From NCBI GenBank assembly GCA_910579655.1, contig CAJTVE010000006.1, positions 1 through 64,000 of the forward strand: a stretch of 64,000 nucleotides of DNA, in the 5' to 3' direction. The position numbers and the translations under genes were made by a program. Source of the DNA: an uncultured Allobaculum sp. (GTDB lineage: Bacteria > Bacillota_I > Bacilli_A > Erysipelotrichales > Erysipelotrichaceae). Below the pieces are notes generated by a model. The model saw nothing but the letters and a program-made list of their open reading frames with translations, ran no database searches and had not been told where the DNA came from. This document shows, piece by piece, positions 46,931-56,577 of the stretch (the first letter of the stretch is position 1; each line of letters opens with the position of its first letter).

Positions 46931-47764
46931 TTAATAGAGCGTCCAGTCCTTGCGCAGCTTCTGAGCTGTTTGCGTGTCGGCTTCGTAACTGCGCACATGA
47001 AGATAGACAAACAGCAGGTCAATGAGAAAAAGCATCGAGTACAGCGGATCCATAAATTCCATTGCCACAACATTTTGGCCCTCATAGAGCGGAAGGCAGA
47101 CGGAACAAAGACTGGAAGCCTGCTTGCCGGGACCCATGAGGCCAACTGAAGGGATATTCAGTTCTTTGAGAACCAAGGCTGTCTTGGCAATCTGCGGATT
47201 GTTTCCGGTAAAGGATAAAAGTAAAGCAACATGGTTGGCGTCTTTAGTTCGCAGCAAGTAGTGATCGTTAATACCGGTATGGACGGTGCAGGATCGGCCA
47301 ATGGACTGAAATTTGTATTGGGCAGCCAGACCGGCAGCCTGGGTAATTCCTAAACAATAGATATCGATAAAGGAAGCGTTGTGTAAAAGCGCGCCAGCCT
47401 TTTTGACCAGATGGACATTTTGCATCAAGGCTGAATGGCGAATAACGGATTCAAAGAAAGCCGGGAGCACCTCAAGTGTCTGGGCCACAGTCGTATCTGC
47501 GCGAAAAGGTGCATCGCTTAGCAGCAAACCCAGTCGATGGGACTGGTCCAGCTCCCGAATTAAGCGGGATTTAAACTCAGGAAAACCGGAAAGACCCAGC
47601 TTGTTTAAAAACCGAAAGACACTGGCTTTCGAAGTATACGAGGCATGAGCAAGTTCGGCTGCACTCAGACTGGCTAACTCTTCTGGATGGCCGAGGATAT
47701 AGTCGGCAATCTGGCAGTCGACGGCCGAGAAGTTTTTTCTCTCCTCAAGAAGTTCGATGATCAT
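46931..47764 (-). CDS. RpiR-family regulator, second copy
   Basis: A 277-residue regulator. The HTH_6 domain (about 1-75, VDCQIADYILGHPEELASLSAAELAHASYTSKASVFRFLNKLGL) is followed by a SIS domain (about 105-235, IDIYCLGITQAAGLAAQYKFQSIG, LLLSFTGNNPQ). The start at 47764 (MIIELLEERKNF) matches family N-termini, though no good ribosome binding site precedes it; the frame can be extended to 47824. It lies upstream of the GH1/arginase-like pair and probably controls it by sensing a sugar phosphate. Confidence 0.85.
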   Translation of the reverse strand: MIIELLEERKNFSAVDCQIADYILGHPEELASLSAAELAHASYTSKASVFRFLNKLGLSGFPEFKSRLIRELDQSHRLGLLLSDAPFRADTTVAQTLEVLPAFFESVIRHSALMQNVHLVKKAGALLHNASFIDIYCLGITQAAGLAAQYKFQSIGRSCTVHTGINDHYLLRTKDANHVALLLSFTGNNPQIAKTALVLKELNIPSVGLMGPGKQASSLCSVCLPLYEGQNVVAMEFMDPLYSMLFLIDLLFVYLHVRSYEADTQTAQKLRKDWTLY

Positions 47765-48017
47765 AGGTTCAGTATACGAAACATGAAGCAGATTTGAAAT
47801 CAGGAAATAGGAATAGTCTGTCAATGAACACCCAGGCTCAAGAGCTGGCTGTTCAGAAGGCGCCTATTCGATTTTGAATCATTGGCGGATGCCTGTTTTT
47901 AGAGGAAAGCAGAGATTGCGCTGCCTTCATGGATGCTGGCCTGGTTTTGCCTGCCTTTGCCTGCCACTCTTTTTTTATTCATGGGGTTCAGTACGCACAA
48001 CCCCACCCATTGTCTGG

Positions 48018-49472
48018 CTATCTGAGCCTGAGTTCTTTTTTCATCCAGGCCAGATCGCTTTGTAAAATGTAAATCGAGCAGCAGCCAGGGGCACAGTCAA
48101 AAACAGCATGACCATTGGCATCGATCTGGATGATGTGGTTCTTACGCGAAATATCTTCAAATGTCAGACCGGCATATTCAGGAACCTGGACAGTTTTCGT
48201 TTTGGCATCTCCAATGGTAAACAGCACCAGAATCGGATGACTGGAGCGGGCAAGCCAGCATGCTTTCTGTGGATCTTCATCAAACAGGTCTGTGATTGGT
48301 CCTGAAAGCAGATGGGATCGGATCCACATCATCTGTTCAAGCAGGGCAACTTTGGGCGAACTGGTTTTGCGCACGCCTTCCAGATCTCCCAGAAAAACAC
48401 AGGGAACCTGGCAGCGATACAGCAGAATCAGGGCATAGGCCGCCGTTTTAAACCAGTCCATGATCCAGGATTCAAGCGCCTGACCGGGCTGGGTATCATG
48501 ATTATCGACGAATGCCACCGCATAGTCAGGATGGCTTTCGCTCAATGTGCCATGGAACAGCGTGCGCACATCATACTTGCCGCCTGAGCGGGAACAGTCA
48601 AAGAGATGGTAATGCAAAGGCACATCGAACAGTTTCATGCAATGTCTGGAGTCTCGGAGAAAACCTTCCAGCTCATTCAGATTGCCGCTCCAGTATTCCC
48701 CAACCGCAAAAGCACCAGCCTGGGTGTTCTGGCGGATATGTGTCAGCCAGCCGTCAAAGAAGGTGGAATCGATGGATTTTACCGCATCAAAGCGAAAACC
48801 GTTGAGTCCAAACCGGTTCGTATACCAGACCCCCCAGCGATACAACTCGTCTTTAACCCAGCTCACCGAATGATCGATATCCATGCCCATGATGTAATCA
48901 AAGTTTCCGGATTCTTTGGAAACATGATCTGACCAGTGATGCCCATCAAAAAGCAAAATCCAGCGTTCATGGTCCAGAAAACGATCGGAAGCCTTAAAGC
49001 AGGATTGGTTCCAGATGAAATCTGAATACATCCCCTTGCGCCCGGGGAAGGTATATCGGGAGTACAGTTCGGTTGTAAACGGTGGGGCGACAGGATGGTT
49101 GCGGTCGCTTTCGGACATCGGAGTCACCCGGACCGCTTCCAGTTCATCGCCACCCATCCGGTGATTGAGAATGATATCCGCGATGACCTGAATGTGGCGG
49201 TCGGATAAAGCCTTGATGGCAGCCTGATACTGACGGACATTTCCATATTTTGTCCGCACGGATCCTTTCTGGTTGAATTCACCAAGATCATAAGGATCAT
49301 ACAGACCATATCCGACATCTTTCTTGCCTTCACGACCTTTTGCGGCTGGCGGCATCCAGACCATGGTTACCCCCAGTGTTTCCAGGTGAGGGGCAGCCTT
49401 TTTCAGGCGGGTATAGGTAAATCCATCGGCTCGGGTATACCATTGAAAATACTGAAGCAAGGTTTCCTTCAT
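48018..49472 (-). CDS. Cytoplasmic alpha-amylase, GH13
   Basis: A 484-residue GH13_5-type alpha-amylase without signal peptide. Barrel motifs: VIADIILNHRMGG, nucleophile Asp229 in GFRFDAVK, acid/base Glu259 in VGEYW, and transition-state Asp326 in FVDNHD. WMPPAAKG near the start and a C-terminal beta domain complete it. It would act on internal maltodextrins or glycogen-like glucans. AAAAGGAGCTGCT precedes the ATG. It is monocistronic between an RpiR gene and the ABC exporter. Confidence 0.93.
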   Translation of the reverse strand: MKETLLQYFQWYTRADGFTYTRLKKAAPHLETLGVTMVWMPPAAKGREGKKDVGYGLYDPYDLGEFNQKGSVRTKYGNVRQYQAAIKALSDRHIQVIADIILNHRMGGDELEAVRVTPMSESDRNHPVAPPFTTELYSRYTFPGRKGMYSDFIWNQSCFKASDRFLDHERWILLFDGHHWSDHVSKESGNFDYIMGMDIDHSVSWVKDELYRWGVWYTNRFGLNGFRFDAVKSIDSTFFDGWLTHIRQNTQAGAFAVGEYWSGNLNELEGFLRDSRHCMKLFDVPLHYHLFDCSRSGGKYDVRTLFHGTLSESHPDYAVAFVDNHDTQPGQALESWIMDWFKTAAYALILLYRCQVPCVFLGDLEGVRKTSSPKVALLEQMMWIRSHLLSGPITDLFDEDPQKACWLARSSHPILVLFTIGDAKTKTVQVPEYAGLTFEDISRKNHIIQIDANGHAVFDCAPGCCSIYILQSDLAWMKKELRLR

Positions 49473-49736
49473 AGCAGCTCCTTTTCAGATGGAAGAAAGG
49501 CAGGCTGCCGATCTTCTGATCCGTTCTATTCATTTTTGATTCATCTTTTGAATTTGTTTTCCCACTTTATCATTGATTTTTACAGGTTAATGCCAAGCGG
49601 ATGCATTCCTTGCAATTCTGGTTAAAAGCATCATGCAGGCGGTCTGTAACCGCTTTTGTTTTATTCAAGAATCCAAAAATCCATCCATCGCCAAAAGCGT
49701 CGGCAGAGCGGCCATCCGCCCTTACCGCCAGATATG
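49473..49736. other. Intergenic upstream of the amylase
   Basis: No gene seen. Promoter of the amylase is expected at the left, and the exporter terminator lies at the right edge. Confidence 0.4.
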
Positions 49737-49768
49737 AAAAAAGGCGTGTGATTTCGAGTTCACACGCC
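49737..49768 (-). terminator. Terminator of the ABC exporter operon
   Basis: GGCGTGTGA (49743-49751) pairs with TCACACGCC (49760-49768); a T-run follows on the minus strand. Confidence 0.88.
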
Positions 49769-49812
49769 ATGAAAACAGAATCTGCAAAGCAAAGCTTTGA
49801 AAAGAAGAGAAC

Positions 49813-52800
49813 CTATTCAACGGCTTTGAGGGATTCAACCATCTGAATATGGCGCAGACTGTATTTCATGATGAAATTAATCATCAAAGTAAAGAGCATA
49901 GTCAGCCCCACCGAATAGGCATAAGACTGCCACAGGATGGTCCGTCCAAAACGAACGGTATCCAGTTCGGCCATGGAGATGATCAGGCCGTGCAGGTAAA
50001 TTCCCAGCACCAGACCGACCAGACTTCCGATCAGAGCCAGAATAATGGTTTCATTATTGACATAGGCATTGACTTCTTTTTCGGTAAAGCCAAGAACTTT
50101 GATTGTCGCAATTTCACGAAGCCGTTCACTGATGTTGACGTTGGACAGATTATACAGCACGACAAACGCCAGCATTGCGGCACAGATAATCAAAACGACA
50201 ACGACCAGTCTGACGGTATCCAGCATTTCCATGAAGTTTTCCTGCATGCTCGAATAGAAGGTGACTGAACGAACATCCTCATCCGCCATCAGATTTGTCC
50301 CCAGATCCGCTTCAAAGTCTGGATCCACGCTTTCATTCTGGAGAAGAATGGTGGCCGAAGGTGTATCTTCGATGCCAAGCTGATCAAACAGGGTCTGGGT
50401 AATGAAGATTTCCTGACCGGTGTACTGCTCGAAGATACCAGTCACTTTTACTTTGACTTCCTGTTCGTATTCACTGGTCTTGAAGGTCAGCTCATCCCCA
50501 ACACCAAGGCCAACACGTTCAGCGGTCTGAACAGAGATCAGAGCCCCATCATCACTCAGATGGTCAAGGGAGTCTTGCGTTTCAGGATGGAACGTGGTGA
50601 AGGCTTCATATTTTTCAGGATCTGAAATGATGTTGAGGGTGGCGGAAACATCTTTGCGGCCGTAATGAACAGTAATGGGCAGAGCCTGGTAGGAAATCGT
50701 CTGATTGACGCCTTCAACGTCCTGGAGGCGCTGGGCAAGCGCTTCGGCTTCATCCGCATTCATGTAATTTTCCGCTTTGACCATTGCATCGTAATGGCTG
50801 ATCGCTTCATACTGCCGGGGAATAATATCGGCAAGCGAATCGTTCAGGCCAAACCCGGCCAGTAATAAGGCGGAACAGCCGGAAATTCCAATCACGGTCA
50901 TGAAGAAGCGCTTCTTATACCGGAAAAGGTTTCGCAGCGTAACTTTCTGCATGAAAGAAAGACGGCGCCAGAACCAGCCCACGCGCTCTAACAGAATGCG
51001 TTTACCAGCCTTGGCTGCTTTTGGCCGCATTAACTGAGCTGGAACTTCGCGCATTTCCTTCGAGATGGAAACCCACGTGGCAGCAAGCACAATCAGCGTG
51101 ACCAGACCGGAAGCCATGAACATGAGCGCCGGCTGGAACTTGAAGTGGATTTCCTCCATGTTATACATCACACCCCAGGAGTTATAGATGATTAATGGGA
51201 AGACAACCATGCCCACTGCACAACCCAGAATTGATCCGAGAATCGAAGCCGAGCCGGCATAAAGCATATATTTGGCTGAAATCTGCATCCGGGAATAGCC
51301 AAGCGCTTTCAGGGTTCCCATTTCGTTTCGTTCTTCATCGACCATGCGAGTCATCGTCGTCATGCACACCAGTGCAGCGACCAGGAAGAAGAAAACAGGG
51401 AAGACAGCCGCAATTCCATCCATACGTTCGGCACAGGCCTGATAGTCACGATAGGAATAGTGGGAGTCCCGGTCGAGCACAATCCATTTGGCCCCCATGA
51501 CATCGATTTTTTCACGGGCTTTGGCGAGTTGGTCGTGGGCTTCACGGGACTGCTTTTCAAATTCCTTGACGCCCTTGTCATATTCTGCCTGGCCATCCTC
51601 AAGCTGCTTTTTGCCATTTTCAAGTTCAGCTTTGGAATCTTCCAGCTTCTTTTCACCGTCTTCGATCTGCTTTTTGGCATCCTCAAGCTGGGCTTTGGCT
51701 TCGGGCAGCTGTTGTTGTTTTGCCAGCAGCTGATCACGCTGCTCTTCGAGGCTTGGCAGCTGTTTGACCCCCTCTTCAATTTGCTCGATTGCATCATCGA
51801 GCTTGGCCAGATTTTCACGCCCAGCCTCTTCTGAACCACCGATCTGGGCAAGAATTTCATCCCGGTTATCATCAGTGGTCATTTCTGCCTGATTGATGCG
51901 GTTCATCAGGCTATTTCGTGATTCGCGCAGGGAAGGGAGCAGCAGGCTGTTTGGATTGAGATTTTCCAGACTGTCGATGCGCTCATTCAGGGAATTGAGC
52001 TGATCATACAGCTTGGAAATCGTATCTGACGTTGTATTCAACGTCGGCAGCACGGCCAGAGCAGCGGTGAGCTGGCTACGCTGGTCTTGCAGCTCTTCCA
52101 GCTGGGCTTCACCGGCTTTAATCTGGGCAATACCGTCATTGAGCTGGTTCATGCCATCTTCGAGCTGTTTCTTCCCCTCTTCATAGTCTTTCAGGCCGTT
52201 TTCGTACTGGGTTTTCGAATCCGCCAGCGTCTGAATCCCTTCGTTGTACTGGCGCAGACCATCGTCGTATTGAGCACGGGCGTCATCGAGTTTCTTTTTG
52301 GCCTCATCAAGTTCATGCTGGCCGTCGAGCAGTTTGTCATTGACTTCCTGCTCTTTGGCATCAAGTTCATCGTTGAAGCTCTGAATATCTTTGGCAACCT
52401 GATCGTCGGCAATGGATTCAATTCGTTCGAGAACGGGTGTGGTTAGATCAAAGTAGGCATCACTGTATGTATCCAGATCCCGTGCACCCTGAACAATGAC
52501 ATCGGCTTCGGTATAAATATCATTGGCGCGGACATCCTGCGGGACGTAAATAAAGGTATTGACCTGGCCGCTTCCAATTGCTGAGGATCCCAGTTCATAA
52601 GACAGATAGTTTGGATTGTAGGCACTGCCTACAACTTTAAAGGTCGTCATTTTCAAAGAATCATCGACGGGCGTCGAGTTTCCCGAATACAGTTCAATGG
52701 TATCCCCGATCTGGAAAGTCGATCCCATGATCTTACCCGTTGCGGATGGTCCCTGAATCAGACATTCGCCATCATTTTCCGGCATCCGGCCTTCAACCAG

Positions 52801-53157
52801 TCTTGGCTTGTTGATTTTCTGGTCCTCCTGATAGGTAATCAGTTTGACAACCAGCTCCTTGGATTCTTTTTTAGCCAGAAAATCACTGGTGTACTGCCCT
52901 TGAACGTCTTCGACACCATGAACATCCTTTAAGGCATCCAGGTCACTCTGGTTGATTCCAATCGTGGAATAGACCTGAATATCCTGGAGGTTGTATTTGT
53001 CCATGTAGGCATCAGCCGAGTTGGTCATATCCGGCGCGCTGGCCTTGATCCCCGCAAAAAAGGCGACCCCTAAAGCAACAATGAAGAGAATAGACAAATA
53101 TCGCCCAAGGGTATGGCGGATTTCAACAAACAGGTCCTTAAACAGAATGGGCGGCAT
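49813..53157 (-). CDS. ABC transporter permease, FtsX/MacB type with long coiled coil
   Basis: A 1114-residue membrane protein. One N-terminal span (about 20-40) is followed by an extracellular domain. A long charged coiled coil (about 260-560) is rich in repeats such as LEDAKKQIEDGEKKLEDSKAELENGKKQLEDGQAEY. Two FtsX blocks follow (about 590-720 and 980-1110) with three spans each. Such permeases move lipids, peptides or act as mechanotransmitters rather than importing nutrients. It starts at the base where the ATPase gene stops (TGATG), so the two are coupled. The substrate is unknown. Confidence 0.9.
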   Translation of the reverse strand: MPPILFKDLFVEIRHTLGRYLSILFIVALGVAFFAGIKASAPDMTNSADAYMDKYNLQDIQVYSTIGINQSDLDALKDVHGVEDVQGQYTSDFLAKKESKELVVKLITYQEDQKINKPRLVEGRMPENDGECLIQGPSATGKIMGSTFQIGDTIELYSGNSTPVDDSLKMTTFKVVGSAYNPNYLSYELGSSAIGSGQVNTFIYVPQDVRANDIYTEADVIVQGARDLDTYSDAYFDLTTPVLERIESIADDQVAKDIQSFNDELDAKEQEVNDKLLDGQHELDEAKKKLDDARAQYDDGLRQYNEGIQTLADSKTQYENGLKDYEEGKKQLEDGMNQLNDGIAQIKAGEAQLEELQDQRSQLTAALAVLPTLNTTSDTISKLYDQLNSLNERIDSLENLNPNSLLLPSLRESRNSLMNRINQAEMTTDDNRDEILAQIGGSEEAGRENLAKLDDAIEQIEEGVKQLPSLEEQRDQLLAKQQQLPEAKAQLEDAKKQIEDGEKKLEDSKAELENGKKQLEDGQAEYDKGVKEFEKQSREAHDQLAKAREKIDVMGAKWIVLDRDSHYSYRDYQACAERMDGIAAVFPVFFFLVAALVCMTTMTRMVDEERNEMGTLKALGYSRMQISAKYMLYAGSASILGSILGCAVGMVVFPLIIYNSWGVMYNMEEIHFKFQPALMFMASGLVTLIVLAATWVSISKEMREVPAQLMRPKAAKAGKRILLERVGWFWRRLSFMQKVTLRNLFRYKKRFFMTVIGISGCSALLLAGFGLNDSLADIIPRQYEAISHYDAMVKAENYMNADEAEALAQRLQDVEGVNQTISYQALPITVHYGRKDVSATLNIISDPEKYEAFTTFHPETQDSLDHLSDDGALISVQTAERVGLGVGDELTFKTSEYEQEVKVKVTGIFEQYTGQEIFITQTLFDQLGIEDTPSATILLQNESVDPDFEADLGTNLMADEDVRSVTFYSSMQENFMEMLDTVRLVVVVLIICAAMLAFVVLYNLSNVNISERLREIATIKVLGFTEKEVNAYVNNETIILALIGSLVGLVLGIYLHGLIISMAELDTVRFGRTILWQSYAYSVGLTMLFTLMINFIMKYSLRHIQMVESLKAVE

Positions 53158-53858
53158 CAGTATTCAATCTCCTGTGCACTCATTGGATGTTCATTGATCT
53201 CAATGCTTTCAATCTTGCCGGAGCGGACCTTGATGATCTTGTCTCCGATGGGTGTCAAAGCCAGGTTGTGGGTGATGACAACAACTGTGGTCTTTTCTGT
53301 TTTACAGATATCCTGCAGTACCTGTAAGACCTGTTTTCCGGTCTTATAATCAAGCGCCCCCGTCGGCTCATCGCAAAGCAGCAGCCGCGGGCTTTTGGCA
53401 ATGGCACGGGCAATGGCGACACGCTGTTGTTCGCCACCGGAAATCTGAGATGGGAAGTTGAACTTTCGCTCAGAAAGACCAACCGCATCCAGAGTCTGTT
53501 CAATATTCTTCGGTGATTTGGAAATCTGACAGGCCAGTTCAACGTTTTCCATGACTGTCAGATTCTGAATCAGGTTGTAAAACTGGAAGACAAATCCGAC
53601 ATCATCGCGTCGGTAGAGAGTGAGCTGCTTATCGTTAAAGCCGCTGACAATCTTATCGCCAACTTTGATCGTTCCCGAGCTGCATGTATCCATGCCACCA
53701 AGCAGATTCAGAATGGTCGATTTTCCGGCACCGGAAGCCCCGGCAATAATGACAAATTCACCTTCATCAATGTCAAAACTGACGCCATCAAGGGCATGGA
53801 TGACGACTTCCCCCATCGCGTAATCCTTGCGGACGTCTTTGAATTCAATAAAACTCAT
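53157..53858 (-). CDS. ABC transporter ATPase, MacB/LolD type
   Basis: A 233-residue ATPase with Walker A GASGAGKST (about 39-47), signature ISGGEQQR, Walker B LLLCDEPTGALD and switch histidine in ITHN. It powers the FtsX-type permease encoded directly downstream with a one-base overlap. AAAGGGGGAACC precedes the ATG. Full family length. Confidence 0.93.
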   Translation of the reverse strand: MSFIEFKDVRKDYAMGEVVIHALDGVSFDIDEGEFVIIAGASGAGKSTILNLLGGMDTCSSGTIKVGDKIVSGFNDKQLTLYRRDDVGFVFQFYNLIQNLTVMENVELACQISKSPKNIEQTLDAVGLSERKFNFPSQISGGEQQRVAIARAIAKSPRLLLCDEPTGALDYKTGKQVLQVLQDICKTEKTTVVVITHNLALTPIGDKIIKVRSGKIESIEINEHPMSAQEIEY

Positions 53859-54783
53859 GGTTCCCCCTTTCTTGTTTTGCGTTGACTGCTCACTCTACAT
53901 AGCCCTAAAAAGAGCGATGAGCTGTCAGTTCTTTTTTGTGTGGTCTTGGATCTGCTTTCGTGCCTTCGTGTCTGTTCGACCAGATTGGCCCATCAAAATG
54001 GATCACTCGCTAAATCAGCCGGAATCACAAACGGGGCAGACAGAAGCAGACAGAAGCAGACACAAGCAGATAAAAGAAAAATCAGAAGCTTTCTGTTCGC
54101 TGAAAAGAAGATTTCCTGGTTTTCAACCCGACCTGAAAACTGGCAGCCAGAGAAGCAGCCAACAAGAAGATCGCAACCGGGTGCCGATCGAAAGGGCAGC
54201 AGGCTGTCTAATGCTTAACAGGCTGAAACCGACAGCAGACAAGCAAAGCGACTATATTTTAGCATTCCAGCAGGGCAAACTCTTCCTCTTTCTGAAATGA
54301 ATCAGTATACAACAGGGCTGTAAGAAAATGCGGCTGAAATGCCATTTGAAAAATTCCTGCGGCGGGCTGGCTGTTTGGGCGGCGTAAAGAGCAAAAGAGA
54401 GGCAAAAAGAGAATGAAAGACTTGCCTAAGGCAACCGAAATGCTCCGTCTTTGGGCATATCGAGTTATCTGTCTGGATTGGAAAGGGAAAGAGGCGATGA
54501 AAACGGTGCTCATTTTGGCGCAAAAAGACAGAGCGCCAGGATTCATTTCGAGAGAAAAACATTTGGAATCAAAATGAATGGTTCAAAAGAGATGAAATTG
54601 CAGACCGAAAAAGATTGGCAGAGCCATTGAAGCGGTATCAAGATCTGCCTAAGTTGGCAGTTTGGCAGAGATGTTCACCTTTAAAAGATTGCCTGCCCGA
54701 TAAAGTCGGTGTTTGGCATGTCGTCTGCTATGATGAAAACAGAAAATTATGCATGTCCTTAGACATGTTCAGGAGTGATACAG
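53859..54783. other. 925-base intergenic region
   Basis: Divergent control region between the ABC exporter and degV genes. No credible gene is present; a plus-strand frame of 157 codons starting inside the ATPase gene is low-complexity. It contains a 10-bp tandem repeat (54037-54076) and two TTGGCAGAG copies near 54614 and 54662. Confidence 0.45.
54037..54076. repeat. Four tandem 10-bp repeats
   Basis: Two exact CAGACAGAAG units followed by CAGACACAAG and CAGATAAAAG. The length fits about one helical turn per unit. Confidence 0.7.
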
Positions 54784-55671
54784 ATGAAAACAAAAGTCGT
54801 AACAGATTCCGGAAGCGGCCTGACTCAGAAGCAGGCGGACGCCTTAGGAATCGGTTTCCTTCCATTACAGGTTCTCGTCGATGACCAACAGTATCTTGAT
54901 GGCGTGAATCTGAATACAGAGATGCTGTATGCCATGTTAGAAGATGGCAAAATGCCGACAACTAGCCAGCCACCTTTACTGCTTGAAGAAGAGCTGTTTG
55001 AAGAGTTACTCAAAGAGGGTTACACTGACATTATCGCAATTAATCTTTCAAGCGGACTGTCCAGTACCAATGAGATTGTTCAGGCGACGGCTCAACGTTT
55101 AGGCCTCACCGTTCATACGCTGGATATTTATACTACGCTGGCCATTCAGAAATACCTGGCAATTGCAGCCAAACAGCTGCTTGACCAGGGCAAAGACCCA
55201 GATGAAATCATCCGTCTGCTTTCAGAAGCCGTGGATAAATCCGAAGGGTATCTGATCGTTGACAACCTGGATCATCTGGCAGCCGGCGGCCGGTTAACTC
55301 CGCTTGCCGCAAAACTGGGCGGCCTGCTTAAAATTAAACCTGTTTTGAAAGTGGCTAAATCGACAGAAGGAAAAGTTGATTCCTTCGATAAAGTCCGCAC
55401 TTTCCACAAAGCTGTTGCTAAAGGCGTAGACCAGGTCAAAAGCGCCCTGCAGCCCGGTGTTGACTATGAATTCTTCATTCTCAATGGCAATGATGATGCC
55501 ATGGCCCAGAAGACTCGTGAACTGCTCAACGCCATCAGCCCTGACACACCGGTTCATACCATGGATATGTTTCCGGTGATCGCCTCGCATACAGGTTTAG
55601 GTTCAATTGGGATCCAGTTTATTCCAAAAATTGAAGGGGTTGACTATGATGAAACTCGCATTTGTAACTGA
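54784..55671 (+). CDS. DegV-family fatty-acid-binding protein 1
   Basis: A 295-residue DegV protein: VVTDSGSGLTQKQA at the start, TSQPPL (about 60), INLSSGLSSTNE, and LDHLAAGGRLTPLAAKLGGLLKIKPVLKV. DegV/FakB proteins present bound fatty acids to the kinase FakA for phosphorylation. The ATG at 54784 follows AGGAG with proper spacing. The gene overlaps the next degV gene by about 26 bases. No fakA is in the window. Confidence 0.9.
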   Translation: MKTKVVTDSGSGLTQKQADALGIGFLPLQVLVDDQQYLDGVNLNTEMLYAMLEDGKMPTTSQPPLLLEEELFEELLKEGYTDIIAINLSSGLSSTNEIVQATAQRLGLTVHTLDIYTTLAIQKYLAIAAKQLLDQGKDPDEIIRLLSEAVDKSEGYLIVDNLDHLAAGGRLTPLAAKLGGLLKIKPVLKVAKSTEGKVDSFDKVRTFHKAVAKGVDQVKSALQPGVDYEFFILNGNDDAMAQKTRELLNAISPDTPVHTMDMFPVIASHTGLGSIGIQFIPKIEGVDYDETRICN

Positions 55672-56542
55672 CAGCGGAACCGGATTTTCAAGTGAATTCT
55701 GGAAGGAAAGAGGCATTTACTCTTTACCTTTACAGCTGACCATCGGGGACAAAACTTTTTCTGAAGGTGAAAATATCACCTATGCGCAAATCATTGAGAA
55801 TCTGCATCAGCAGGTTCTGATGAAAACTTCGCTGCCATCGCTTGGCCGGATTGAAGATTTATTTGAACAGATTAAAAAAGATGGCTATGATGGCGTCTTC
55901 TGTGTTCCAATCTGCCGCGGCCTTTCGGGCACCCTTGATGCCATGGAGTCGGCTGCCAGCCAGGTCGGCCTGAGCTTTTATGGCTTTGACTGCTACACGA
56001 CTGCCGTCATCCAGGCTCATTGCATCGAAACTGCCAAAGCCCTGTATGAAGAAGGCAAATCCATTGAAGAAATTATGGCGACCCTGGAAGTCATTGCCAA
56101 ACATGCCGATACGATTGTGCTTTGTGATGATCTCCAGCATATGAAGCGCGGCGGCCGTCTGACCCCCGCAGCGGCCTTGCTTGGCGGACTGTTAAAAATC
56201 AAACCCCTGCTGCATGTCAATGAAAGCACCCATGGCAAGGTTGATGTATTTGATAAGGTCAGGACCATGTCCCGTGCCCAGGACCGCGTTGTAGACCATT
56301 TTGAAGAGCTTAACCTGCCGCCCAAAGCGGATATCACGGTTGCTCATGTGGACAGTGAAGAAGCCGCCAAAAAATTTGCGGCCAAATTCCGGGCTAAATA
56401 TCCCGAAGCGACCATCCGGGTCATTGATCTGGTCAGTGCTGTTGGTATTCATACCGGGCTGAATGCATTGTGTGTAGAAGCCTTTGATCCTGCCGGACGT
56501 CCAGTGGATGTTTACACGGCTGACAATTCCATCCAGATCTGA
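55646..56542 (+). CDS. DegV-family fatty-acid-binding protein 2
   Basis: A DegV paralog of about 298 residues: LAFVTDSGTGFSSEF, TSLPSLGRIEDLFE, PICRGLSGTLDAM, and HMKRGGRLTPAAALLGGLLKIKPLLHV. It starts at tandem ATGs 55646/55649 inside the end of the first gene, in another frame, so translation is coupled. Two paralogs in one operon may bind fatty acids of different saturation, as known for FakB1/FakB2; this is inferred, not shown. Confidence 0.9.
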   Translation: MMKLAFVTDSGTGFSSEFWKERGIYSLPLQLTIGDKTFSEGENITYAQIIENLHQQVLMKTSLPSLGRIEDLFEQIKKDGYDGVFCVPICRGLSGTLDAMESAASQVGLSFYGFDCYTTAVIQAHCIETAKALYEEGKSIEEIMATLEVIAKHADTIVLCDDLQHMKRGGRLTPAAALLGGLLKIKPLLHVNESTHGKVDVFDKVRTMSRAQDRVVDHFEELNLPPKADITVAHVDSEEAAKKFAAKFRAKYPEATIRVIDLVSAVGIHTGLNALCVEAFDPAGRPVDVYTADNSIQI

Positions 56543-56577
56543 GCACCCGCCTGCTCACAAAACAATGTTTATAGCCT

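Noticed and set aside
53827..54300. A 157-codon plus-strand frame upstream of degV
   Set aside because: Low-complexity, starts inside the ATPase gene and has no recognised domain.
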